64,000 nucleotides of DNA from Streptococcus sp. oral taxon 431 (GCF_001553685.1 NZ_CP014264.1:1186001-1250000); one strand, 5' to 3'; shown: positions 34,891 through 44,223, counted from the first letter of the stretch. Notes: a model not told the origin generated them from the letters alone. A program made the numbers and translations.

Positions 34891-35910
34891 ATGTTCACTA
34901 GTATTGTTTTGGGTTTTTATGCTCTTTTCTTTCTATCCTTGTCCTTTACTATCTATCTCTATATTAGACTTGTAGTTGTAGTCAGACAAGGGAAAGATGT
35001 CCCAAAATGGATCTATAAACTCGGCCATGCCATTCAAGGTAGAATTCACGTTGACTATGAAGAAATCACTGATGCTAATGCCCTTAAAGAGATTCATTGG
35101 TTCTTTCTAATCTATCTAATCGTAAATCTACTAGTATTGGCTGTCTTCTACTATCATGGTAATAGCTTTCCTCAAGCCATTTATGAATGTTTAAAAAAAC
35201 AATTTTTTATCGTACTTGTTAGTATGGTTTTAAAAAGTATTGGCAAATTTGTTGTACTGGCTATAAGAAAAAACTTTCATAACAGTCATGTCTATGCATC
35301 AACCAACGCTTTTATCGGGGCAGCTTTTTTAACGAGTTATGTTTTTATGTTTTGCATGATGATGAGTGGTCTTCCGGCTCAACCTGTTCCGGTAGCCATT
35401 CAAGATACCACTATCATTATCGGGGAGACTAAGGCTTCCGAGCTTTTAGACCAAGGCTTTACCTTTGGAGATAAAGGCGCAGAGAGATCCATCACCAATC
35501 CCAAAAACGACCACTTCTACTACGGTCAGCTTCTCGAAGTCAAGCGGGATGATCAGTCCTATGGCTTTATGAGCCTTACTCCTACGGGAAGAGATACTGA
35601 TCAGCTCAAAAACTGCGTCATCACCTATTACAGAACACCTAAGGATAGCAAGCAACTAGAAGAAATTTCCATCAATCATATCAAGCTAGCAAATCTCAAA
35701 CTCCAAGATTTTCAAACACGAAAATTAATCGATATCTTTGAAGTCAATCCTGCTGATTATAATGTCTCTGATAAGGATACCAACTTTATCCTAACCATCC
35801 AAACAGCAGATTACGACCTCTGGAAAAGATACCGGATTGAAGCCAAGTTTAATACAGATGGTTCCCTAGATAGTTATGGTGTCAGAGCCCAACACATTCA
35901 ATGGGAATGA
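34891..35910 (+). CDS. Membrane protein of unknown function, paralogue of the gene at 29435
   Basis: 339 aa with four hydrophobic segments (about 3-27, 71-89, 106-125, 145-163) and a C-terminal soluble domain. After the last segment GLPAQPVPVAI and IIIGETKASELLDQGF mirror the 29435 protein. It is the only plus-strand gene between 21 and 48.8 kb, with its own extended -10 promoter, so it was probably acquired or inverted separately. Family not recognised. Confidence 0.78.
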   Translation: MFTSIVLGFYALFFLSLSFTIYLYIRLVVVVRQGKDVPKWIYKLGHAIQGRIHVDYEEITDANALKEIHWFFLIYLIVNLLVLAVFYYHGNSFPQAIYECLKKQFFIVLVSMVLKSIGKFVVLAIRKNFHNSHVYASTNAFIGAAFLTSYVFMFCMMMSGLPAQPVPVAIQDTTIIIGETKASELLDQGFTFGDKGAERSITNPKNDHFYYGQLLEVKRDDQSYGFMSLTPTGRDTDQLKNCVITYYRTPKDSKQLEEISINHIKLANLKLQDFQTRKLIDIFEVNPADYNVSDKDTNFILTIQTADYDLWKRYRIEAKFNTDGSLDSYGVRAQHIQWE

Positions 35911-35940
35911 TTGACCATTTCCCCCTTTATCACATAGGCA

Positions 35941-36747
35941 TTAAACTGGAAAAATATCGTCGACAAGCTTATAGGTTTCGATGAATCGAAGGCCAGAGGA
36001 ACCTTTATCTCTAGTGATTTCTTCATAAATATCTTCTAAATTTTGGGCAGGTGCTAGCATCCAAAGACTAAATGGGCTGAGTTTCACCTGTCCAATTTTT
36101 TCAATATTTTCTAATAATTGCCCTAAATCTTTGTGATTGAACCAGCAATCTGTAACCAGAGCAAACTTTGTATTGTCCATCTTACAGGAGATATGACTGG
36201 TCAAAAAATCATCGATGGTGGGCTTTTTTGTCTGTAAGAGGCGCGTGCAAGCCAAATGGTACTCAAGCTTTCTAGGACTCTGCTCAACCATAGATACAAA
36301 GACAAGACCATACTCATCTTGGAACTTAACAGCAAGGATATCCCCTTCTTCAAAGTAAAGTTTGCGTTTAGCTTTTGCTTTAGGAACCTTTAGAGGTCTA
36401 GGATTTTCAGTTTGCAACTGAACTGCAAGTTTTTCCAAGACCTTTTGCCTTTGCTTCAAAGCCTTTGAGTCTATTTCCGACCAAAATGGATCGGGACCTT
36501 TTTTGATAAGCTCTATGGTTTTATCTCTGATATCGTCTGTCAGGTGACCAATCTTCCACAGTGAGTAGGCAAGAGCTGTCCAATAAATTTCTGTAAAAAA
36601 GTCTGTTTGACAGTAATCATTCTCCGCATCGAGAATATCCTTGATGATATTCGCTACATGTTCACCGTCTCTATAGCGACCAACTACCTCATTGTAAATG
36701 TCATACCCTTGATCACTGTCAATGATTTTAACGCCATCAATAGCCAT
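35941..36747 (-). CDS. Hypothetical protein, two-part immunity-like
   Basis: 268 aa from the ATG at 36747 (MAIDGVKIIDSDQG) behind AGGAG; the TTG two codons upstream is less likely. The N-terminal half is helical with WTALAYSLWKIGHLTDDI; a basic linker KVPKAKAKRKL leads to a C-terminal half beginning YFEEGDILAVKFQDEYGLVFVS, which resembles the Imm26-type immunity fold. Fusion of a helical module to an Imm26-like module is a known layout, but the identification is tentative. Confidence 0.6.
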   Translation of the reverse strand: MAIDGVKIIDSDQGYDIYNEVVGRYRDGEHVANIIKDILDAENDYCQTDFFTEIYWTALAYSLWKIGHLTDDIRDKTIELIKKGPDPFWSEIDSKALKQRQKVLEKLAVQLQTENPRPLKVPKAKAKRKLYFEEGDILAVKFQDEYGLVFVSMVEQSPRKLEYHLACTRLLQTKKPTIDDFLTSHISCKMDNTKFALVTDCWFNHKDLGQLLENIEKIGQVKLSPFSLWMLAPAQNLEDIYEEITRDKGSSGLRFIETYKLVDDIFPV

Positions 36748-36795
36748 TCTCAACTCCTAATGCTCAATCGACATCTTATTGATAAATCTCAAAGC

Positions 36796-37107
36796 TTATT
36801 TAATCTTATGCTTGTTCATTTTCTCTTGGAAAATATCTGTAAGAATTTGTCGCAATTCTTGAGCTTCCTTTTCAGGAAGTTGGCCTTCTTGTTCAGCTAC
36901 AGCATACAACTCTGGATACTCGAGCGAGACTCTCTTAACAGTACGTGTAATGGCATGTTTTCTAACAAAAAATGGAATCCGTTTAATCATATCTTGAGGA
37001 ATTAAGGCGATAATCTTATCAGCAGTTTCCTTATCGTTCAGCTTAGAGAAAGTTAGTCCCTTTTTAATCATCTCTTGTTCTTTTTCTGTAAAATCTTTAA
37101 TATCCAT
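36796..37107 (-). CDS. Hypothetical helical protein
   Basis: 103 aa, entirely helical and highly charged (FTEKEQEMIKKGLTFSKLND; EKEAQELRQILTDIFQEKM). No signal peptide or catalytic motif. Good AGGAGACATA site. Member of the minus-strand run of small genes. Not recognised. Confidence 0.6.
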   Translation of the reverse strand: MDIKDFTEKEQEMIKKGLTFSKLNDKETADKIIALIPQDMIKRIPFFVRKHAITRTVKRVSLEYPELYAVAEQEGQLPEKEAQELRQILTDIFQEKMNKHKIK

Positions 37108-37145
37108 TATGTCTCCTTATGACTATTTTATTTACTACTATTATA

Positions 37146-37466
37146 CTATTTTTTTAATTGGTCGAATGAAAAATCTCTATAAATCCTCTCTTGCCCAAGA
37201 ACGGAATCTGTTGTAACAGGTAGTTTTTTCAGCAACTCTTTGATATCAATATCTTTGGGAAGAGGATTCAATTCTCCCAGACTATTTTCCTGAAGATGTG
37301 CTGCAAAGATAAACTCTCCCTTTTCCCAATCCATAGCACAATCATTGATAAGATCTACTGGCGACAGGTCCAGCAGTTCTTGCTCTTGAGCTATAAAAGT
37401 CTCGTAGAGCAGCTCAAAAATAGCTTCTTTATCAATTTTTACAACTCTTAATGTATGTTTAGCCAT
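37146..37466 (-). CDS. Hypothetical protein
   Basis: 106 aa, acidic, soluble. Contains LYETFIAQEQELLDLSPVDL and a central MDWEKGEFIFAAHLQ strand segment. No family recognised. Lies 22 nt downstream of the small membrane protein gene in the same orientation. Confidence 0.6.
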   Translation of the reverse strand: MAKHTLRVVKIDKEAIFELLYETFIAQEQELLDLSPVDLINDCAMDWEKGEFIFAAHLQENSLGELNPLPKDIDIKELLKKLPVTTDSVLGQERIYRDFSFDQLKK

Positions 37467-37488
37467 GCTTGATTTCCCTTAATCATTT

Positions 37489-37671
37489 CTATTCATCATC
37501 TTCTGTCACTTCCCAAACCTCAGCTTGGTAGGGCTCTCCATCTTCATCGTATCGATTGATATAACCAATAAACCTTTCATTTTTTCTTGGTCTCTGTTGG
37601 TTTCCTTTGATAACCCAAACAGCCCATACCCCTATTAGGAATAAGACTATCAGTCCAAACAATGAATCCAT
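37489..37671 (-). CDS. Small single-pass membrane protein
   Basis: 60 aa from MDSLFGLIVLFLIGVWAVWV at 37671 behind AGGAG (10 nt spacing); the longer frame to 37707 overlaps the DUF4300 gene. One N-terminal membrane helix, then a basic stretch (KGNQQRPRKNERF) and an acidic tail. 13 nt after the DUF4300 lipoprotein gene and probably co-transcribed with it. Confidence 0.6.
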   Translation of the reverse strand: MDSLFGLIVLFLIGVWAVWVIKGNQQRPRKNERFIGYINRYDEDGEPYQAEVWEVTEDDE

Positions 37672-37684
37672 AATGTCCACTCTC

Positions 37685-38563
37685 CTAAAATTGAACCCAC
37701 TTATCATTATCCATAATAAAGGGCTTCACTAGACCTTCACCTGTATAGTTTTCGTATTTTGTATCTAGATATTTGTAGCAATCTTCCTTGGTTGCAAATT
37801 TGATAGCTTGATAAGGCTCCTCAAAAGTTAACTTTTCGACAAAGAGATAACCGTCCTCGCTTGGTACAAGTATGCCGACATGTCCGATAAAGAGGAATTG
37901 ACCATCCAAGTCATCATGGACGACTACGGAGAGCATTCTTGCATTTTCATTAAACTTGAATTGAGAAAGGAACTGTTCCATCTTAGCAGCATGCACCTTA
38001 ACATCTGTCGTTGCTTCGGTCTTGACTCTTGAGAATAAAATATCAAAAGCATCCTTGTCTTCTGCACCAAAGACTTTGCCCTTATCAATGGCATCATTAT
38101 CGACAAACAAGAGGGAATCGTCTTTCTCTAACTTAGGGATTTCGATAGAATTTTTCAATAAACAATAACTGTTAATACGACAGTTAGTGCCGACAAAATC
38201 ACCTTTCTTCGGTGCCCAAAGATTGCTTATCTTTTCAACATCATAGTCTGTTTTGGTAAATGTAGAAAAATCTCCAGTTAAGCCTACTGAACCAACAGTC
38301 GCGTTATAATCATTTACAAGGTTGAAAAATGCATCGACACTGTCTTTATCCAAATGTGCAGCCAAGGCTTTCCGAACTTCTTCTGCACTTGGTTGACTGT
38401 TCATATTGGTATAGCTAGCCTTCCAAGAAACCTGATTCGACTGTGATTGAGTCACTGAAGTTTCAGCAGTACTATCAGAAGTCTTTTGAGTTTGACTACA
38501 AGCTACTAAGGTCAAAAGAAGTGTTGAGCAAAGACCAATAGTCGCTAATCTTTTAAATTTCAT
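37685..38563 (-). CDS. DUF4300 family lipoprotein
   Basis: 292 aa. Lipoprotein signal with lipobox LVAC and lipidated Cys22, then a Ser/Thr/Gln-rich linker (23-48). The DUF4300 domain fills the rest, with GDFVGTNCRINSYCLLKN containing two conserved Cys. Anchored on the outer face of the membrane; streptococcal members are of unknown function. Good AAAGGAAA site. Confidence 0.87.
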   Translation of the reverse strand: MKFKRLATIGLCSTLLLTLVACSQTQKTSDSTAETSVTQSQSNQVSWKASYTNMNSQPSAEEVRKALAAHLDKDSVDAFFNLVNDYNATVGSVGLTGDFSTFTKTDYDVEKISNLWAPKKGDFVGTNCRINSYCLLKNSIEIPKLEKDDSLLFVDNDAIDKGKVFGAEDKDAFDILFSRVKTEATTDVKVHAAKMEQFLSQFKFNENARMLSVVVHDDLDGQFLFIGHVGILVPSEDGYLFVEKLTFEEPYQAIKFATKEDCYKYLDTKYENYTGEGLVKPFIMDNDKWVQF

Positions 38564-38608
38564 AGGCTTTCCTTTGTTTAAAAAAATTGTTGTTAAAGGT
38601 AAATAAGA

Positions 38609-39490
38609 TTATGCTTTCGGTTGAGAATAGACCTCGATATGCTTACCTAGCACCTTGACTTCTACTGGTAGGTCATCAGATTTGTCACCATCAACATCCG
38701 TTTCTAATTCGGAACCAGAAGAAATTTTTATATGACGAGCTTTTATGTACTCGATGTGATCATTTTCTACAACATCACCTTTTAATAAATCAGGGATAAC
38801 TGACAATTTGGTAAGAATAGATGCATCTTTTAAAATCAAAATATTAGCATAACCATCCTTGTCTTCATCAAAGATTTTTTTGTCAGCGAAATAATTGGTA
38901 AGAAGAACTAAAACATGGCTGGCTGGGCCGATGTAATTTCCTTTTTCAGTCTCAACAGTAATATTAAATGCTTGATCTGTCACGACAGACTTCATGGTAT
39001 TAATCGCATAGGCTAGCATACCAAACTTTGTTTTATCTTCAATTCCAACGTTATGAATGGCTTCTGGTAGTGAACCAATACTAAAGATATAACCAAAATA
39101 ATTTCCATTTGATTTTCCGATATCAATCTTATTCGTAGAATTAAAATCGAGTTCGTCAATAGCCCCGTCAATATCTTGATTGATTTCTAACAACTTTGTA
39201 ATGAGATTTCCAGTTCCTCCAGGTATAATTGCTAGTTTTGGAACATAGTCTCTTTCAGCGATACCTGAGATTACTTCATTGACAGTCCCATCTCCACCAA
39301 AAACAAGGACTGCATCATAATTCTCCCGAGAAGCTTCTGTGGCGAAGTTGGTGGCGTCTTGCGCTTTTTGTGTAATTCTGGTATCGACTTGCTCGAAGTA
39401 TTTTTTTGCCTTACTTTCTAACTTTTCCTTATAATCTAAAGCCTTTTCTCCACCAGAGGTTGGATTGATAATCAACATTATTTTTTGCAT
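38609..39490 (-). CDS. YegS/BmrU family lipid kinase (diacylglycerol kinase catalytic domain)
   Basis: 293 aa. The nucleotide motif is FGGDGTVNEVISGI near residue 65, and IPGGTGNLITKLL follows; NPTSGG at the N-terminus is the first phosphate loop. Soluble lipid kinases of this group phosphorylate diacylglycerol or related lipids at the membrane. AGGAG 8 nt before the ATG. The 277-nt gap upstream (39491-39767) is AT-rich and holds no gene I can support. Confidence 0.9.
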   Translation of the reverse strand: MQKIMLIINPTSGGEKALDYKEKLESKAKKYFEQVDTRITQKAQDATNFATEASRENYDAVLVFGGDGTVNEVISGIAERDYVPKLAIIPGGTGNLITKLLEINQDIDGAIDELDFNSTNKIDIGKSNGNYFGYIFSIGSLPEAIHNVGIEDKTKFGMLAYAINTMKSVVTDQAFNITVETEKGNYIGPASHVLVLLTNYFADKKIFDEDKDGYANILILKDASILTKLSVIPDLLKGDVVENDHIEYIKARHIKISSGSELETDVDGDKSDDLPVEVKVLGKHIEVYSQPKA

Positions 39491-39767
39491 TCATTTTCTC
39501 CTCAATATCTATTTGCATCTTTAGGCTATCAATATATCTTTTTTTGATACACTTTATTATATAATGATATTTCTAAAAACAAAAATTGAAAGTAGTAAAC
39601 TAAAATAGATACAATCCTGAACTGTCTAAGAATTTTTCTTTCAAAATTCGAAAAATAAATTTGTGGAAAAAATTTTATCAAGTTACAAACTGAAGAAATC
39701 ATCTCATTCACTCTTTCTTCATATACGACAGTTTTTATTTTACTTTAAAACAAAACCTATGCTTCTA

Positions 39768-40487
39768 TTATTTTTTTAGCCACAAATGTTGTAAAAAACT
39801 AATATCTTTATAGGGTTTTAAATCACATACTGCAAGTTCAATCTTTGTCATTTCTTCTAACCAGTTTTCTTTGCTCTTAAATTCATTTGGTTGTAGACTG
39901 TAAAATGTTCGAATCCCCAAATAGTTTTCTAATTTAAGACCAGACAAAGCTAATAATTCCTCTATCGTATAAGTAGAACCACTTGCAAAAGATGGACTCT
40001 CAAAATTTTCACCATTGAGTAAGCTAAATGCTTGGTTGATGTCATTAGCAAAAACAACACTTTGTAGAACTTTTCCAACGTGATTATGCTTGATAATTGA
40101 AATCAAGCCATCATCTTTTAAAATTCTTTTGAACTCCAGAAGATAGTCTTTTCGGTCATTAGGATCTATATATTCTAAAACATTATGGCAAAGGACAAGA
40201 TCAAAGGATTTATCCGTAAAACGAGCGAGTTGGTCAATACTTCCCCACAATTTTTCATAGGATGTGGAAGAGTTGGCATAGAGCATTTCCTCATTAGGTT
40301 CAACAGAAATAACTTGATTCTTGCGAGAAAGAAATTCACTGACCAAACCAAATCCAGATCCAAAATCTAGAATTTTCTTACCTTCCAGATGAGCAAGTTG
40401 GGCAAAGGTTATTTCATATTGTATCTTTCCCCAAGGTTGTTTTAACATATTTCTATAATGTTCAAGATCAGATTTTTTGCTTGTCAT
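39768..40487 (-). CDS. Class I SAM-dependent methyltransferase
   Basis: 239 aa Methyltransf_11-type fold. Motif I ILDFGSGFGLVSEFLS near residue 40, acidic motif VISVEPNEEML, motif post-I SFDLVLCHNVLEYI. Substrate unknown. Its start overlaps the 3' end of the upstream alpha/beta hydrolase gene by 20 nt, so the two form a unit. Confidence 0.85.
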   Translation of the reverse strand: MTSKKSDLEHYRNMLKQPWGKIQYEITFAQLAHLEGKKILDFGSGFGLVSEFLSRKNQVISVEPNEEMLYANSSTSYEKLWGSIDQLARFTDKSFDLVLCHNVLEYIDPNDRKDYLLEFKRILKDDGLISIIKHNHVGKVLQSVVFANDINQAFSLLNGENFESPSFASGSTYTIEELLALSGLKLENYLGIRTFYSLQPNEFKSKENWLEEMTKIELAVCDLKPYKDISFLQHLWLKK

Positions 40488-41259
40488 GTCTTACCTCATT
40501 AAAACTGATATTTTTCTTTAAAATCATTTCTTTTAATAATTTACAGTAAACTGCCGAATTTTCAGTGATCTTGCGACAGTGGTCATATCCTTGCCAAATG
40601 TGAAATGTAGCATGAGGATACTTTTTGGGGACAACTTTTTTTGCAACTATCAAGTCGAATTCTTTTGAACCATAAAAGAAAACACAACTCTTTTGTTCCT
40701 CTGGCGTAAGATTAGGTAAAGCTACAAATGCACAATCATGGGAAATATGTCTGATACTTTCTTCATCCATAGCAATGAAAGAATCCGCCATCATCTCTCC
40801 TTTTTCTCCATAAAGTGCAACCATCTTACGAACAGCAAGATCTCTATTTCGCAGAGCTTTTCTGTGCTTTATTAACAATAAATACCTAGTAAAGACATCA
40901 AACAAGGGCGCATTTGTCCATAAACTAACCCCTTCAAAAACAAGTTTCCCAAACCTGATATCCTTGTAATTCAATAATTGCAGTAACACAACTCCACCCA
41001 AGGATGCACCAAAAGCTAAACACAAGTCTTTTATATGATGATCCTTTAGATAATCATAGATCATTTGGCTTTCCTTAAGAGCCGATTCGTAGATTAGCGA
41101 AGCTGATTGCCCATGCGCCGACAAATCCGGAATGATATATCTAAACTCTTGCCCCATCTGGTCTGCAATCAGGGACTTCATCCCTTGAGCCGATGATAAC
41201 ATCGGGTGGATTAACAATATCGTATCTTTCTGATTAGAATTAAGATCAAGAATGTTCAT
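40468..41259 (-). CDS. Alpha/beta hydrolase
   Basis: 263 aa. Oxyanion region ILLIHPMLSSAQG, nucleophile elbow FGASLGGV with catalytic Ser near 86, and catalytic His in QGYDHCRKI close to the C-terminus. Cytosolic esterase or lipase-like, substrate unknown. A second related hydrolase lies at 54522. Coupled to the methyltransferase. Confidence 0.82.
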   Translation of the reverse strand: MNILDLNSNQKDTILLIHPMLSSAQGMKSLIADQMGQEFRYIIPDLSAHGQSASLIYESALKESQMIYDYLKDHHIKDLCLAFGASLGGVVLLQLLNYKDIRFGKLVFEGVSLWTNAPLFDVFTRYLLLIKHRKALRNRDLAVRKMVALYGEKGEMMADSFIAMDEESIRHISHDCAFVALPNLTPEEQKSCVFFYGSKEFDLIVAKKVVPKKYPHATFHIWQGYDHCRKITENSAVYCKLLKEMILKKNISFNEVRHDKQKI

Positions 41260-41348
41260 TATCTATCACCAGATTTCTTTCCTTTTTAGCCCTTATCCTT
41301 AAAGAACTTATACCATCCATTTATGATTTATTCAGATAAATGCAACAA

Positions 41349-41725
41349 TTATAATACCTTCACTTGAACCCCTTGCTTGTCGAAGGTTTTTTTGACATGT
41401 TCAAAATTACTGCTTATGATAGTCGCTTGCTTCAGATTTGAAAACTGTTGCAGTTCTTTAAGACTAACTTCATTTAGATCGAAACTATCATCTTCACCGT
41501 CCCACTGAGGTATCAAATTCAGATAAATTTCATTTCCTCCATCCATATAGATTTCTTGGACATGTTGGGCGTACTCCTTAGGGATTTGGAGCTTTTCAAA
41601 ATGGTCTAAAGCAGGTTGAATGATCTCCATACTTTCAGTATCAATATCCAACTCGCTAAACTCTTCCGCAAAGTCAAAAATATCAAAAGCAGGCTTTAGA
41701 ACTCCTTCCTCTTTAATGACTGCCT
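41349..41725 (-). pseudogene. 5'-truncated copy of the DUF6892-type gene at 43238
   Basis: The frame from 41349 encodes about 100 residues from MDIDTESMEIIQPALDH and continues upstream without a start through VLKPAFDIFDFAEEFSEL. It matches the C-terminal third of the intact protein at 43238 closely (VLKPYFDIYDFAEEFSEE; GGNEIYLNLIPQWDGED). Homology stops near 41725, where a plus-strand repressor fragment begins. A recombination-truncated duplicate. Confidence 0.8.
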
Positions 41726-41738
41726 AAATGTATCTCAC

Positions 41739-42017
41739 CAATTGATAAAAGATGCTCGCATAGATGATATATTAGCAACAAGTGATGAACTTACTGCGGG
41801 ACTCATAAAAGGATATTAAGAAAGTGGGAACAAATGTCCCTATATTATTGGTCAGGAACATTTGTTAGTTGGACCACTGTTAAACCTCCCAACCATATAC
41901 GACAAATCCTATTCATTATGAAAATTAGCTTTTAGACAAGCCTTATCTGAAACAATTAGTCAAGAGGTTTTGATCTCAGAGTTTTTATCTCAAGACAAGT
42001 ATACTTTCAAAAATTAA
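41739..42017 (+). pseudogene. Remnant of a LacI-family regulator (effector domain)
   Basis: The plus strand reads QLIKDARIDDILATSDELTA, then GLIKGY and a stop, a pattern typical of the LacI sensor domain. The frame continues past the stop as ESGNKCPYIIG and then ends again; the last part (LSETISQEVLISEFLSQDK) is open to a stop at 42017. No start and several stops: a degraded fragment. Confidence 0.45.
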
Positions 42018-42172
42018 ACAAAAAACCTTAGAAACAAGGCCTTTTGTTATTCAAGTTTTTAGCAAGATTCCTTACTTTTATAAATCAAGTCATCTAGCCC
42101 ACTTTTGCTGATAGTAATCATTTCCTCCCTATAATGAAAATCCTTTATTAGCTAGATAACATTAAAATCTGT

Positions 42173-42844
42173 CTAGCTATACATCATTAGCAAAAGAATT
42201 CCTGTTGCATTTCCAAGAATATGAGAAAGTGTAGAAATCAAACAATTCCCAGACTTTTTATAAATCATTGCATAGATGATACTATCAACAAAAATCATGA
42301 AAATATCGTAGCTTACAAGCCCAACGCTTCCACTAGAAATATGGGCTATCGCGAACAATAAAGAAGATAGAATGGCACAAAGCCAAAATGGTATAATTCT
42401 CATTGACTTACCAAGAAAGAAACCTCTCCATGCAATTTCTTCCCCCAAGGCTGCGATTACTATTTGAACCATAAGGAGCGGTATTTTATCGAAGGATAAC
42501 ATACCATCCGTTCTTCCCAAAATATGACTAGCAAAAGCGCCCTTAAATATCATATCGCCGATAAGCAAAGTTGCTGCAGCGGTTCCTACAGGAAGCAAGA
42601 CCAAAAGAAATACCCCTTGTTTTTTCAGATCATCGAAAAATGATTTAAAGCGCAAACTTGATTCTATATGTGATTTCTTATCAAAATGTTCAAGAACAAA
42701 GAAAAAGAGAATACCAATCAGTACAGTGAGACCTGACAAAGAAAGTTCAGGTATTATCTTTGTCAAAGACAATACTGCCATTAGAAACAAACCAATGATC
42801 GTAGTATATACAGACTTTTTATCTATTTTAGCAAAATCAGGCAT
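42173..42844 (-). CDS. CPBP family intramembrane metalloprotease (Abi/CAAX-like)
   Basis: 223 aa with about seven hydrophobic segments. Catalytic motifs: EExxxR in ALGEEIAWRGFF, a second-motif His in IAHISSG, and third-motif LSHILGN near the C-terminus. Streptococcal members are linked to bacteriocin self-immunity or peptide processing. A small secreted-peptide ORF lies about 107 nt upstream in the same direction. A second, frameshifted CPBP gene is at 55.5 kb. Confidence 0.9.
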   Translation of the reverse strand: MPDFAKIDKKSVYTTIIGLFLMAVLSLTKIIPELSLSGLTVLIGILFFFVLEHFDKKSHIESSLRFKSFFDDLKKQGVFLLVLLPVGTAAATLLIGDMIFKGAFASHILGRTDGMLSFDKIPLLMVQIVIAALGEEIAWRGFFLGKSMRIIPFWLCAILSSLLFAIAHISSGSVGLVSYDIFMIFVDSIIYAMIYKKSGNCLISTLSHILGNATGILLLMMYS

Positions 42845-42950
42845 AAATATTTCTCCTCAACGTTAGTAGGTCGACATGGTTATACATTTGTCCTGAATTG
42901 TCAAACTAAGTTCACAATTCAAAACTTAAAAAACTTTCGCCAAAAGGTTT

Positions 42951-43109
42951 CTAGGATTTCACGAGCAAAGTTACACACTCAACAATTCGCTGTTGTCGTT
43001 GGTAATCGAATCCAGTTTGCTGAGCTTGAACACCTTGAAAAACGGTCAAGGACATAAAAACCGAGACCATCGCAACAATAACATTTTTCAAAAACCGTTT
43101 TGTAACCAT
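42951..43109 (-). CDS. Small secreted peptide beside the CPBP protease
   Basis: 52 aa. Signal peptide MVTKRFLKNVIVAMVSVFMS continuing to a cleavage-like VQAQQ at about residue 29; the remaining 23 residues (QQTGFDYQRQQ, then RIVECVTLLVKS) would be secreted. GGGAG is 7 nt before the ATG, and an extended -10 (TGCTATAAT, 43140-43148) lies upstream. The C-terminal VECVTLLVK resembles the end of RlmD (VECVSLLVK), so part of it may derive from an integration site. Possibly a substrate or partner of the CPBP protease. Confidence 0.6.
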   Translation of the reverse strand: MVTKRFLKNVIVAMVSVFMSLTVFQGVQAQQTGFDYQRQQRIVECVTLLVKS

Positions 43110-43139
43110 GATAAAACTCCCACATTTCTATCTAGTAAT

Positions 43140-43148
43140 ATTATAGCA
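43140..43148 (-). promoter_or_regulatory. Extended -10 promoter of the small peptide gene
   Basis: TGCTATAAT on the minus strand, about 30 nt before the start codon; the -35 is poor. Confidence 0.5.
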
Positions 43149-43237
43149 GAAAAAAGCGGTTACAAACATATAAGATCTGTTTAGATTTCGATTTTTTGTT
43201 TTATTAAATAAAACGATGGTTCCCCTGTACTAAGTTT

Positions 43238-44209
43238 TTACAACAACTCTACATCAATGCCAGCTTCATCAAAAACTGCTTTGACTTGTTTGAAATTGCT
43301 GCTCATGATGGTTGCTTCTTCCAAGTTCGGAAACTGTCTTAATTCTTCCACACCTACTTCATTAAGATCAAAGGTCTCATCTTCACCGTCCCACTGAGGT
43401 ATCAGATTCATATAAATCTCGTTACCTCCGTCCATATCGATTTCTTGAACTTGTTCAGCATATTTCTTAGGTATAGGAAGATTTATCATATATTCAAGTG
43501 CCGGCTGAATAATCTCTATACTTTCTGTGTCGATTTCCTCTTCACTAAATTCTTCCGCAAAATCATAGATGTCAAAGTAGGGTTTCAGTACTCGTAAATC
43601 ATACATCAAAACTTGGATAATAGTTAGTTTAAAATTTATATTGTCAAAGTGTAGCAGTTCTTCGTCAGTTTCTTTTAACTTGTAGCTTTCCCGTTCATGT
43701 TTAATCTCTGGAAAGTAGGAAATAGAAAGTGTGTCAGTGATGGTCTCTGCAATTCCATTAAAATTCGTTCCGTAAGGGGTCCATAAAATAAGGTTAAAAT
43801 CCCCTACTCTATGCCTATCAGAAAAGAAATAAGGAGATTTTCCATCTGATAATACCATAGCTTGACATGGTTGCTTTGGTAATTCTTTCTCTCCAGTCAT
43901 AGATTTTACAAAATCGCCATAGTAGAGGAAAACTGTAGAAATCAAATGTTCCTCATCAATGTAGGTCTTACATTTTTTTAAATGATTATTAATTGAGAAA
44001 GAATGTTCAAATACAATACCAGTATTGTCATAAATGTATTTAATAAACTTATTATCTCTTTTGACAACCTGGTCAGGCTTCCCCAAAGCAGCTTCAATAT
44101 CTTTCAAGGACAAAGGAAAAGCTAAGCTAGTTCCGTTAATAATCATTGAATTGTTTTGAAGATTGATTTCAAGTTTTTTGTGTGTTTTTTTCTTAAAAAA
44201 ATGAAACAT
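43238..44209 (-). CDS. DUF6892 domain protein (with DUF7738-like N-terminus)
   Basis: 323 aa. The N-terminal part (about 1-70, NGTSLAFPLSLKDIEAALGK) resembles a DUF7738-type module. The C-terminal half (about 195-323, FKLTIIQVLMYDLRVLKP, GGNEIYMNLIPQWDGED) matches my recollection of DUF6892; both names are tentative. Proteins of this type cluster with immunity genes. The start KKKTHKKLEI is basic but no signal peptide is present. A truncated copy is at 41349. Confidence 0.72.
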   Translation of the reverse strand: MFHFFKKKTHKKLEINLQNNSMIINGTSLAFPLSLKDIEAALGKPDQVVKRDNKFIKYIYDNTGIVFEHSFSINNHLKKCKTYIDEEHLISTVFLYYGDFVKSMTGEKELPKQPCQAMVLSDGKSPYFFSDRHRVGDFNLILWTPYGTNFNGIAETITDTLSISYFPEIKHERESYKLKETDEELLHFDNINFKLTIIQVLMYDLRVLKPYFDIYDFAEEFSEEEIDTESIEIIQPALEYMINLPIPKKYAEQVQEIDMDGGNEIYMNLIPQWDGEDETFDLNEVGVEELRQFPNLEEATIMSSNFKQVKAVFDEAGIDVELL

Positions 44210-44223
44210 ATTACTACCTTTTC

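Noticed and set aside
39529..39711. 60-codon minus-strand frame in the 39.5-39.7 kb gap
   Set aside because: AT-rich, no binding site, biased composition of chance ORFs.
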